From: a bacterium
Lineage (GTDB): Bacteria; Desulfobacterota; Binatia; HRBIN30; CADEER01
Direction of reading: 5' to 3'
Length of the DNA: 64,000 bases
Assembly: GCA_030430165.1 (NCBI GenBank)
Contig: JAUIGL010000007.1
Location: 62,001-126,000, forward strand
Positions 46,325-54,260 of this stretch are shown here, in pieces. Made by a program: the position numbers and the translations under genes. The stretch's first letter is position 1. Each line of letters starts with the position of its first letter. The notes under the pieces are model-generated. The model worked only from the letters and a program-made list of their open reading frames with translations. It searched no databases and was not told the origin of the DNA.

Positions 46325-47674
46325 GTGGACGTTTTGTTTCTGGTGGTGGACTCGCTGCGGGCGCACCCTTTCGCGGATGGGCGGGTTGCGCACACGCCGT
46401 TTCTCGACTCCCTGTCGCGGCGCGGGGTTTGGTTCGAGCGTGCCTATGCGACCGAGTGCTGGACGCTGCCGTCGCACGTCAGCATGTTCACCGGGCTGAT
46501 GCCCTCGGAGCACGGCGCGCATTTCCGTACCATGGCCTACCGCGGGAGCGCGCCGACCATTGCCGAACGGATGCGGGCGCGCGGTTACCGCACCGAGCTG
46601 ATGACTCGCAACTTCGTCTTCGACGGGACGATGCACGGGGTGAATCGGGGCTTCGACCGCTGCGCCCGGGTGGTGAGCTCGGAGTCGGGATGGGACCCGG
46701 TGGCCACGCTGCTGGCGATGGCCAAGCCGCGCTTCCGGCGGCACCTGCGCAATACCGGTTTCTTCGCCGCGGCGCAGCGCGACAATCGCGACTTCCTCGA
46801 GACCTTCGCGCGCTGCCTGCGGCCGGCCGACGCGGCGCTGCTCGATCGGTTGCGCGAGACCCTTGCCGAGTACCGGCGCGGCAATCAGCGGTGTTTTCTC
46901 TTCGCCAATCTCTACGACGTTCACGCACCGTACGCGCCGAGTGACGACTCGCTGCTGCGCGACTGGCGCTCGCTCGATGGAGTGCGGGAGAACCTGCTGG
47001 CTCCGTGGGCGCTGTCACGCCTCGGCGAGCACCGCTACCTGCAAGAGGGGTTTCGCATCGCCGATTCGATCCGCGACCTGCTCGAGCGGCGCTACCGTCG
47101 CGCCGTCGAGAGGGTCGATCGCCTGCTCGCGGCCTTCTTTCGCGACTTGTCCGACGCGGGCCTGCTCGACGAGCTGCTGGTCATCCTGGTCGGCGATCAC
47201 GGCGAGGGGTTCGGCGAGCACGGTCTCTTCCTCCACGACGCGTCGCTGTTCGAGACGCACGTCCACGTCCCGCTGTGGGTGTCGGTGCCGGCGGTCGCGC
47301 CCGAGGTGGTGTCGGACGTGGTTTCGACCCGGCATATCGCCGACCTGATCGATCGGGCCTGCACCGGTGAGTTGAGCGGCACGATTCTCGACCCGGAGCT
47401 GCGCAGCCAGAATCCGGTGGCCTGTGCCCAGCACGTTCCCTATCCGCACGTGGCCAATCCGAAGCCGGAGTATCGCGGCGAGCAATTTGCCGCGATGGCG
47501 GGGGACCAGAAGGTACTGGTGCGCGGCGGCGAACGGTTTCTCTACGACCGCCGCAGCGATCCGGGTGAGTCGACTCCGGCGACGCTGTCGCCCTCGCAGC
47601 TGCGAGATTGGTTCCACGACGTCGGGCCGAAAGGCAGGGGTTTGGGTAGTAGGTCAGTTTTGATTGGCGGGTAG
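46325..47674 (+). CDS. sulfatase/alkaline-phosphatase-superfamily hydrolase
   Basis: 449 residues from a GTG start. Superfamily metal-site motifs are present: FLVVDSLRAHP at the N-terminus, a nucleophile region CWTLPSHVSMFTG and GDHGEGFGEHG near residue 300. In formylglycine sulfatases the key motif is C/S-x-P-S-R; here the aligned residues are T-L-P-S-H, so the nucleophile would be Thr. This fits phospho- or phosphoethanolamine-type transferases or non-sulfatase members better than a true sulfatase. No signal peptide or membrane segment is visible, so it is probably cytosolic. Convergent with trmB. Confidence 0.82.
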   Translation: MDVLFLVVDSLRAHPFADGRVAHTPFLDSLSRRGVWFERAYATECWTLPSHVSMFTGLMPSEHGAHFRTMAYRGSAPTIAERMRARGYRTELMTRNFVFDGTMHGVNRGFDRCARVVSSESGWDPVATLLAMAKPRFRRHLRNTGFFAAAQRDNRDFLETFARCLRPADAALLDRLRETLAEYRRGNQRCFLFANLYDVHAPYAPSDDSLLRDWRSLDGVRENLLAPWALSRLGEHRYLQEGFRIADSIRDLLERRYRRAVERVDRLLAAFFRDLSDAGLLDELLVILVGDHGEGFGEHGLFLHDASLFETHVHVPLWVSVPAVAPEVVSDVVSTRHIADLIDRACTGELSGTILDPELRSQNPVACAQHVPYPHVANPKPEYRGEQFAAMAGDQKVLVRGGERFLYDRRSDPGESTPATLSPSQLRDWFHDVGPKGRGLGSRSVLIGG

Positions 47675-47723
47675 TGACGAAGAATGCCCCGCTCGGCCCC
47701 CCTCCTTGCCAGGCCCTCCGGTT

Positions 47724-47757
47724 GACCCCCCTGAAGTCCCCCCTTGGTAAGGGGGGG
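47724..47757. repeat. C-rich/G-rich dispersed hairpin, copy 1
   Basis: Hairpin CCCCCCTT-GGTA-AGGGGGG preceded by GACCCCCCTGAAGT. Near-identical copies are at 54059-54091 (reverse) and 61526-61562. It lies in the 244-bp gap between the convergent sulfatase-like and trmB genes and could terminate both. Confidence 0.8.
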
Positions 47758-47918
47758 CGCAGTTCGGGTTCGGGCCGTACTGCCCGAGCAAGCGCAGTTG
47801 CGAATCAAGCTGACTCACTACCCGAAAGGCGAATCGCCGATCCCCGGGTGGGCCGCGCCGGCTCTCGCCGTTTGAGCCGGGTGCCGCAGCGGCGTTGCTG
47901 TGCGGGCGCGCCGGCGCC

Positions 47919-48503
47919 TCAGCAGTTCCGCTTGCGATGAATCGAGGCCGAGAGCTCCCAGCCGCGCACCGCGGCTTTGCGGGAGAACGAGGTTGCGGTC
48001 AGCAGCTGCGGGTCGGTCGGGATGTGCTCGAGCACGGGCTGCGCCTCGAGCGCGGCGAAGGCGAGGTCGAAGTACTCTTTGACGTCGCTGACGAACTCGA
48101 TCTCGCAGCCGGGCCGCAGGGTGCGGGCGAGCTCGGCGGCGAACTCCGGCGTCATCAGCCGGCGGCGGTGGTGGCGGCGTTTCCACCACGGATCGGGAAA
48201 CTGAATGTAGAAGCGGTCGACGCAGGCGTCGGGCAGCAGGGCGAGCACGAACTGTGCCTCGGCGCAGAGGGCTCTGGCGTTGTCGAGGTGGTGCTTGTCG
48301 ATCTTCTCCTGCACCGAGCGAGTCCGCGTTTGCGCGCGCTCGATCGCAAAGTAGTTCCAGTCGGGCTTGTGGCGGGCGATCGCTTCGAGAAACTCGCCGA
48401 GCCCGGGTCCGATCTCGACCGCGACCGGGCGGTCGTTGCCGAAGATCTCGCGCCAAAAGTCGGGGCGCAGCGGGGTGCGGTCGGGAAGGAAGATCGAGCT
48501 CAT
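47919..48503 (-). CDS. trmB: tRNA (guanine-N7-)-methyltransferase
   Basis: 194 residues from ATG 48503; the frame continues upstream but there it overlaps the SDR gene. TrmB methylates G46 of tRNA with SAM. Visible are the SAM-binding VEIGPGLGEFLEAIA, the hallmark FPDPWWKRRHHRRRL and the C-terminal TSFSRKA region. It is shorter than the ~240-residue E. coli enzyme at the N-terminus, as in many other bacteria. It overlaps the upstream SDR gene by four bases (ATGA), making a three-gene minus-strand unit of SDR, SDR and trmB. Confidence 0.95.
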   Translation of the reverse strand: MSSIFLPDRTPLRPDFWREIFGNDRPVAVEIGPGLGEFLEAIARHKPDWNYFAIERAQTRTRSVQEKIDKHHLDNARALCAEAQFVLALLPDACVDRFYIQFPDPWWKRRHHRRRLMTPEFAAELARTLRPGCEIEFVSDVKEYFDLAFAALEAQPVLEHIPTDPQLLTATSFSRKAAVRGWELSASIHRKRNC

Positions 48504-49231
48504 GCGAGCAGGCGGCCGCCGTCGACGGGGAGCTGCACTCCCGTCAGGTAGTCGTTCTCGAGCAGGAACAGGGCCGCCTTGGCGATGTCGTCGGCCGATC
48601 CTTCGCGGCGCAGCAGGGTGTTGCCGATCTCGCGCTGCTTCGCCTCTTCGGGGTAGTCGTCGGGAAAGAGAACCGGTCCGGGGAGGATCGTGTTGACGCG
48701 CACCCGCGGCGCCAGCTCGCGCGCCAGCTTGCGGGCGTGGTGCAGCAGGCGGCTCTTGGAGACGCAGTAGGGGACGTAGTCGGCCCACGGCCGGACGGCG
48801 GCGACGTCGGCTATCGCCACGATCGAGCCGGCTCCACGCTGCACCATCGCCGGGCCGATCAGGCTCGCCGGGACCCGGAACGTTTCGAAGTTGCCGCGCA
48901 TCATGAACTGCCAGTCGTCGTCGGTCACCTGGTTCGGCGGTGTCCGCCGAAACACGCCGGCGGCGGCGACCCAGGCATCGAGCGGCCCCAGCTCGGCCTC
49001 GACCTGCTGCAGCATGTCGCCGACCTCGGCAGAGTCGGCGGCGTCGGCGCCGACTCGCATCGCCCGGCTGCCGCCGTCGCGGATCTCGGCTTCGGTGGCG
49101 ATCGCGGCTTCTTCGGAGCTGTGGAAGTGGACCGCGACATTGGCGCCGCGGTTGGCGACGGCGAGGGCGATCGCCCGCCCCAATCGGCGTGCGCCGCCGC
49201 TGACGAGTACGGCTTTTCCGCGCAGGTCCAT
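48500..49231 (-). CDS. SDR oxidoreductase of pteridine-reductase (FolM/PTR1) type
   Basis: 243 residues. The cofactor loop is SGGARRLGRA, which has the Arg typical of NADPH-dependent pteridine reductases rather than the plain TGxxxGxG. The catalytic Ser of classical SDRs is replaced: the segment reads IADVAAVRPWADYVPYCVSK. Its Asp, Tyr and Lys are spaced +13 and +17, exactly as the Asp181/Tyr194/Lys198 triad of PTR1. A role in dihydrobiopterin or dihydrofolate reduction is therefore likely. It overlaps the upstream SDR by one base and trmB by four. Confidence 0.82.
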   Translation of the reverse strand: MDLRGKAVLVSGGARRLGRAIALAVANRGANVAVHFHSSEEAAIATEAEIRDGGSRAMRVGADAADSAEVGDMLQQVEAELGPLDAWVAAAGVFRRTPPNQVTDDDWQFMMRGNFETFRVPASLIGPAMVQRGAGSIVAIADVAAVRPWADYVPYCVSKSRLLHHARKLARELAPRVRVNTILPGPVLFPDDYPEEAKQREIGNTLLRREGSADDIAKAALFLLENDYLTGVQLPVDGGRLLA

Positions 49232-49944
49232 CAGCGCCGGGAGAGAGGATCGCTCAGCGGCTCGAGTGTGATCTCACTCGGGCAGCAGCGGTGCGATGCG
49301 GTGAGCGCGCCGAGCACCGCTTCGGCGACGTCGTCGGGCTGCAAGAACCGAGCGCGGTCGACCTTGCGGTTGGCGGGCACGAAGGCGGTGTCGACGTAGC
49401 CGGGGTAGAGCGAGCAGACGCGGATGTCGGTCGCTCCGACTTCCTCGCGCAGCGACTCGGTAAAGCCGCGCAGCCCGGCCTTGGCGGCGGCGTAGCCGGT
49501 TTCGCGGGCGCGGCCGAGGCGCGCCGCGGGCGACAGGATCTGCACGATGGCGCCGCTGTCGCGTTCCAGCATCTGCGGCAGCAGGCGGCGACAGATTTCG
49601 ATCGGCGCCCACAGGCAGACCTCGAGAGTTCGCTGCAGGTCTTCGGCGCGCATGTGGTGCAGCGCCGTGCGCGGCGGCGCCCAGCCGGCGTTGTTGACGA
49701 CGATGTCGACGGCGTCGAGCTCGCCGAGCATCTCGGCGAGGGCCGCGCGGTCGGTCAGGTCGCACGGACGCATCGTCAGTTCGCCGTCCGCCGCCGCGGC
49801 GACCTCGGCGAGGGCCGAAGCGTCGCGCCCTGTGGCAACGACGCGCGCGCCGGCGCCGGCGAGACGCAGGGCGATGGCGCGGCCGATGCCGCGGCTGGCG
49901 CCGGTGACCAGAGCGGTTTGGCCGAGGATGGCGGAATCCCGCAT
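49231..49944 (-). CDS. SDR-family oxidoreductase
   Basis: 237 residues of classical SDR. Cofactor loop TGASRGIGRA, NNAGWA, catalytic Ser in ILSPAARLG and Tyr-Lys in TGYAAAKAG. The segment ATGRD after the second strand suggests NADPH preference. First gene of a coupled unit with the pteridine-reductase-like SDR and trmB (TGATG junction). Substrate is unknown; similar enzymes act on keto-acyl and small alcohol substrates. Confidence 0.88.
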   Translation of the reverse strand: MRDSAILGQTALVTGASRGIGRAIALRLAGAGARVVATGRDASALAEVAAAADGELTMRPCDLTDRAALAEMLGELDAVDIVVNNAGWAPPRTALHHMRAEDLQRTLEVCLWAPIEICRRLLPQMLERDSGAIVQILSPAARLGRARETGYAAAKAGLRGFTESLREEVGATDIRVCSLYPGYVDTAFVPANRKVDRARFLQPDDVAEAVLGALTASHRCCPSEITLEPLSDPLSRR

Positions 49945-49995
49945 GGCGGTAGTTTCGCCCTCTGCGGCAGCGACCTCAAGCCGGTCGCGGCCGGC

Positions 49996-51180
49996 TCAGC
50001 GGCAGACGCCGGACTTGCGAGCGGCTTCGGCGACCGCCAGACCGATGTTGCTGGCGACGCCCTTGTCGAGCGGTTGCGGCAGGATTCGTTCGGGCGAAGG
50101 CTCGAGCACTTCCTTGGCCAGCGCCTGGGCGGCGGCGATTTTCATCTCGTCGTTGATCACCTTGGCCTTGGCGTCGAGCGCGCCGCGGAAGATCCCGGGG
50201 AACGCCAGCACGTTGTTGATCTGGTTGGGGAAGTCGCTGCGTCCGGTGCCGACCACCGCGGCGCCGGCCTCGTGGGCCAGGTGGGGCATGATCTCCGGCG
50301 TCGGGTTGGCCATCGCCAGGATGATCGGGTGCGGCTTCATCGAGCGCACCATGTCCTGGTCGACCAGGCCGGCCATCGACAGTCCGATGAAGACGTCGGC
50401 GCCGCGGATTGCGTCCGCCAGCCCGCCGTGCACCCCCTCGCGGTTGGTCACTTCGGCGAGCTCGGCCTTGTACGGATTGAGGTCGGTGCGGTCCTTGTGG
50501 ACGATCCCCTTGGAGTCGCAGAGGATGATGTCGCCGGCCTTGCCGGTGTGGCCGGTCTCGCCGGCGCTGATGATCAGCTTGGCGCAGGCGATCGCCGACG
50601 CGCCCGAGCCGTTGAATACGATCTTGCAGTCCTCGATCTTCTTGCCGGCGACCCTGAGCGCGTTGAGCAGCGCGGCATGGGTGACCACGGCGGTTCCGTG
50701 TTGGTCGTCGTGGAAGACCGGGATGCCGAGATCCTGCAGCTGCGACTCGACCTCGAAGCAGCGCGGTGCCGAGATGTCCTCGAGGTTGATGCCGCCGAAC
50801 ACCGGCGCGATCGCGCGCACCGCGGTGACGATCTCGTCGACGTCCTGCGTCGCCAGGCAGATCGGGAAGCCGTCGATGTCGGCGAACTCCTTGAACAGAA
50901 CCGCCTTGCCTTCCATCACCGGCAGCGACGCCTCCGCTCCCAGGTTGCCGAGACCGAGAATGGCCGAGCCGTCGGATACGATGGCGACCGTGTTGCGCTT
51001 GATCGTCAGGTCGTAGACGCGCTCCGGGTGCTCGTGGATCTCCGTGCACACGGCGGCGACGCCGGGGGTGTAGGCGATGCTCAGGTCCTCGCGGGTTTGA
51101 ACCGGGACCTTGCTTTGCACGGCGAGCTTGCCGTGCAGTCGTTCGTGAACCTCGATCGACTTGCGATCGTAATCACTCAT
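49996..51180 (-). CDS. malic enzyme (oxidative decarboxylation of malate to pyruvate)
   Basis: 394 residues, the short bacterial form without a phosphotransacetylase domain. Conserved segments are SIAYTPGVAAVC (catalytic Tyr), IKRNTVAIVSDGSAILGLGN, FPICLATQDVDE, FHDDQHGTAVV and the nucleotide-binding FNGSGASAIACAKL. NAD versus NADP use is not resolved. In this neighbourhood it can convert malate produced by acetyl-CoA assimilation into pyruvate. It is 51 bp downstream of the first SDR start on the same strand, with 87 bp separating it from the thiolase gene. Confidence 0.93.
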   Translation of the reverse strand: MSDYDRKSIEVHERLHGKLAVQSKVPVQTREDLSIAYTPGVAAVCTEIHEHPERVYDLTIKRNTVAIVSDGSAILGLGNLGAEASLPVMEGKAVLFKEFADIDGFPICLATQDVDEIVTAVRAIAPVFGGINLEDISAPRCFEVESQLQDLGIPVFHDDQHGTAVVTHAALLNALRVAGKKIEDCKIVFNGSGASAIACAKLIISAGETGHTGKAGDIILCDSKGIVHKDRTDLNPYKAELAEVTNREGVHGGLADAIRGADVFIGLSMAGLVDQDMVRSMKPHPIILAMANPTPEIMPHLAHEAGAAVVGTGRSDFPNQINNVLAFPGIFRGALDAKAKVINDEMKIAAAQALAKEVLEPSPERILPQPLDKGVASNIGLAVAEAARKSGVCR

Positions 51181-51267
51181 CCGGGGCGGCCTCGAGCGTT
51201 CAGGTTGAAAAGTTCGCCAGGGCGAATCGGGTGGGAGTGCGGATGCGCTCGTGTATGGCCGAACCGA

Positions 51268-52497
51268 TCAGTGGCCGACGATGAAGCAGCAGCTGGTGGT
51301 GCCGCTGCCGCCGATGTTCAGCGTCGCGATCGTCTTGGCGTTGTCCACCTGGTAGTCGCCGGCGTTGCCCTGAACCTGCTTGTGGGCGTCGAGCAGTTGG
51401 CGACAACCGGTCGCGCCGACCGGGTGCCCGGCGCCGATCAGGCCGCCGCTCGGGTTGATCGGCGTCTTGCCGCCGATCTCGATGACGCCTTCCTCGACCG
51501 CCTTCCAGGACTCGCCCGGCTTGGTCAGACCGAAGTGGTCGATCGCCATGTACTCCGAGGTGGTGAAGCAGTCGTGGGTCTCGATCGCGTCGACGTCGTC
51601 GACACCGGAAAGACCTGCGCGCTCGAAAGCGTCGACGATGGCGCGGCGGGTGTGCGGCAGCACGTACTCGTTGTCGGCGCTCTCGGCGACCTTGGTGGTG
51701 AACTCGATCGGCGCGGTGCGGTGCCCCCAGCCGAGGATGCGCGGCAGGCTGTCGACGTCGATGCCGCGCTGGCTGGCGTACTTTTCAGCGCCCTTGCGCG
51801 AGGCGAGGAAGAGGGCGACGGCGCCGTCGGTGACCTGCGAGCAGTCGGAGACCTTGATGCGGCCGCCGATGACGCTGTTGAACTTGTCGGTCGAGTTGGC
51901 GTGCTCCTCGGTCATGTACCAGCTGCGGGTCTGCGCCAGCGGGTTGCGCTTGGCGTTGGAGTAGTTCACCGCCGAGATCTGCGCCAGGTGCTCGTCCTTG
52001 AGCCCGTAGCGCTTGTCGTACTCGTCGCCGAGTCGTCCGAAGAGCTTGGGGAAGGGAAAGTCGACGCCTTCGGCCTCGCGCTCGTACCAGGCGGCGGTGC
52101 CGAGATAGTCGCCGCCGGTCTTCGGATCGACCGTCTTCATCTGCTCGACGCCGACCACCATCGCGGTGTCGTAGCGCCCGGCTTCGATCTCCGCCGAAGC
52201 GGCGAGCAGGGCGATGCTGCCGGAGGCGCAGGCCGCCTCGTGGCGAGCGGTGGGAAGTCCGGAGAACGCCGGATTGGCGTCCACCAGGAAAGCGCCGAGG
52301 TGCCCCTGCATCGAGTACAGCTCGGCGGCGAAGTTGCCGACGTGGCCGACTTCGATGCTCTCGGGGTCGATACCCGTTTCGGAAAGCCCGCCCTCCACGG
52401 CCTCGCGGATCATGGCCATGATGTGCTTGTTTTCCTTGGTCCAGTTGCGCGCGAAATCGGTCTGATAACCGCCTAGGACGTAAACGGGCTCGGCCAT
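51268..52497 (-). CDS. SCP2-type thiolase / acetyl-CoA acetyltransferase
   Basis: 409 residues with AAGGAG eight bases before ATG. The nucleophile Cys is in HEAACASGS and the catalytic His in GHPVGATGCRQLLD; a second Cys lies in SGTTSCCF near the C-terminus. The sequence aligns with SCP2-thiolase-like enzymes, some of which are biosynthetic or act on sterols rather than on acetyl-CoA, so condensation of two acetyl-CoA is only one option. Minus strand between malic enzyme and a hydroxyacyl-CoA dehydrogenase. Confidence 0.87.
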   Translation of the reverse strand: MAEPVYVLGGYQTDFARNWTKENKHIMAMIREAVEGGLSETGIDPESIEVGHVGNFAAELYSMQGHLGAFLVDANPAFSGLPTARHEAACASGSIALLAASAEIEAGRYDTAMVVGVEQMKTVDPKTGGDYLGTAAWYEREAEGVDFPFPKLFGRLGDEYDKRYGLKDEHLAQISAVNYSNAKRNPLAQTRSWYMTEEHANSTDKFNSVIGGRIKVSDCSQVTDGAVALFLASRKGAEKYASQRGIDVDSLPRILGWGHRTAPIEFTTKVAESADNEYVLPHTRRAIVDAFERAGLSGVDDVDAIETHDCFTTSEYMAIDHFGLTKPGESWKAVEEGVIEIGGKTPINPSGGLIGAGHPVGATGCRQLLDAHKQVQGNAGDYQVDNAKTIATLNIGGSGTTSCCFIVGH

Positions 52498-52598
52498 GAC
52501 AACTCCTTCGGTTGGAAAGCTACGCGAATATTACAAAAGATTATCTCTCAGGTCGGCAATCCGGGCAACCGGGGTCCGTCGATCGTGGAGTTTTCGCT

Positions 52599-53906
52599 TC
52601 AGGATGCGAAGAATCGGCCCCGGTTGACGTGCGGCTCGTTGAACAGCGGCTGGTCGGCGGGCGCCTTGGCCAGCACTTCCGGAACCTCGAGGCCGCACTT
52701 CTCGATCTGGGCGATCGTCGTCTTGATGCCGATCGCGTCGGCGAGCACGGTCGGCGGCGCCCAGTTGAAGCCGAAGCCCATGATACGGTCGACGTCGCGC
52801 GCCTGCTCGACGACCTCGCCCTGGCCGACGCGGTTGAGGGCGTAGCTGACGTAGCCGAAGATCACCTTGCGCGCGATGTCGGCTTCCGGGCCCTTGGCGT
52901 CGACGAAGAGCTGCATCGCCTCCTGGTAGCGGCCGACGCGGTGCAGCTTGCCCATCGCTTCGATGAACTCGACCGGCTCGACCTTGGTGTCGCCCGGCGC
53001 CTTGTAGTCGCCGGTGGCGGGGTCGAGGGTGTAGCGAACGTTCTTGCCGCTTTCCTTGACGCGCCGATAGAAGCCGCCCTTGGCGCCGGTCTTGTTGCCG
53101 AGGTGGCCGTTGGCGACCAGCTTCTCGACGTAGCCGGGCAGGGCGAAGGCGGCGTGCGCCTCGTCCTTGGTGTTGGCGTGCACGTTGTCGACGATCGCCT
53201 TGTGGACGTCGAGCCCGACCAGGTCGACGGTGGCGAGCGGCTGCATGGCGCGGCCGGTGTAGGGGCCGATCAGGTAATCCATCTTGGCGATGCCGTGCTC
53301 TTCGGCGAGCTGGGCAACCTCGTTCAGCACCTTGAAACCGACGCGGTTGCCGGCAAAGGCGGGCAGGTCGCGACAGACGGTGACGACGCGGCCGAAGCGG
53401 CTCTCGAGCATCTCGACGATCGGCGCCACCAGCGACGGGTCGGTGCCGTTGTGCGGGATCACCTCGGTGCCGACGATCACATTGGGCGGATTGAACAGGT
53501 GGATGCCGAGGAAGTGCTTGGCGAAGCTGTCGTCACCGGCGGCGGCCATCTCGGTGATCGACAGGCCCGACGATACCGTCGCGACGATCGAGTCGGGTTG
53601 GCGCGCCTTGGTGACGCGGCCGAAGAATTCCTTCTTGATGTCGAGGTCCTCGGCGAGCGCCTCGAAGATCAGATCGGCGCCGGCGACCGCGGACTCGAGG
53701 TCGGCCTCGTAGCTGCCGACTTTCATCAAGTCGCCGATCGTCGCCGACTTGGCCATCCCCTGCGCGGATTCTAGGCCGGCCTGGGCTTTGTCAGCGCTTC
53801 GCGCCAGCAGGGTAACCTCACACCCGCCGGCGGCGAAGACCTCGGCGCTGCCCGCGCCCATCGTTCCATTGGCGCCCAGAACGACGACTTTCTGGATATC
53901 TCTCAT
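52599..53906 (-). CDS. 3-hydroxyacyl-CoA dehydrogenase
   Basis: 435 residues from ATG 53906, which has AAGGAG eight bases upstream; the frame runs further 5' through a repeat region and is not used. NAD-binding loop GANGTMGAG at the N-terminus, FEALAEDLDIKKEFF, the catalytic His region GIHLFNPPNVI, and PAFAGNRVGFKVLNEV of the C-terminal domain. It is longer than monofunctional ~290-residue enzymes because of an additional C-terminal helical domain, as in enzymes with a duplicated end. Likely works with the downstream thiolase on 3-hydroxyacyl/3-ketoacyl-CoA. Confidence 0.9.
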   Translation of the reverse strand: MRDIQKVVVLGANGTMGAGSAEVFAAGGCEVTLLARSADKAQAGLESAQGMAKSATIGDLMKVGSYEADLESAVAGADLIFEALAEDLDIKKEFFGRVTKARQPDSIVATVSSGLSITEMAAAGDDSFAKHFLGIHLFNPPNVIVGTEVIPHNGTDPSLVAPIVEMLESRFGRVVTVCRDLPAFAGNRVGFKVLNEVAQLAEEHGIAKMDYLIGPYTGRAMQPLATVDLVGLDVHKAIVDNVHANTKDEAHAAFALPGYVEKLVANGHLGNKTGAKGGFYRRVKESGKNVRYTLDPATGDYKAPGDTKVEPVEFIEAMGKLHRVGRYQEAMQLFVDAKGPEADIARKVIFGYVSYALNRVGQGEVVEQARDVDRIMGFGFNWAPPTVLADAIGIKTTIAQIEKCGLEVPEVLAKAPADQPLFNEPHVNRGRFFAS

Positions 53907-54260
53907 TATAGAAACTCCTTCTGCCGGGATGGCTGGCGTGAACCGTCGTGAGTCGCATTTTTCCCCGGCCAAGACAACCCGAGCCGGACTGGGGGAACTG
54001 AGCCGGTTTGGCTCAAGACCGCGATTCCTTAGGGGCGCCGGCGAAACCCGAATCCCGTCCCCCCTTACCAAGGGGGGACTTCAGGGGGGTCGCCTGGAAG
54101 GCGGTTGGCCGGGAACATGAGCTCCCTGCGTAGCGGTTTTACCTCCCCCCAGCCCCCTCCTTGGGAAGGAGGGGGAATCGGTAAGGAGGGCCCGGCCTAG
54201 GGGTGGGCTCGAGCGGGGCGGGCTTGCCCTGGGCCGGGGCGCCCCGGTACTTTTGGCCTC
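53907..54260. other. divergent intergenic region with dispersed G/C hairpins
   Basis: 354 bp between the hydroxyacyl-CoA dehydrogenase and the mutase genes, transcribed away from each other. Two dispersed hairpin families occur: CCCCCCTT/AAGGGGGG with GACTTCAGGGGGG at 54059-54091, and CCCCCTCCTT/AAGGAGGGGG at 54141-54175. A weak TACTTT (54248-54253) lies just before the mutase ATG. Confidence 0.6.
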
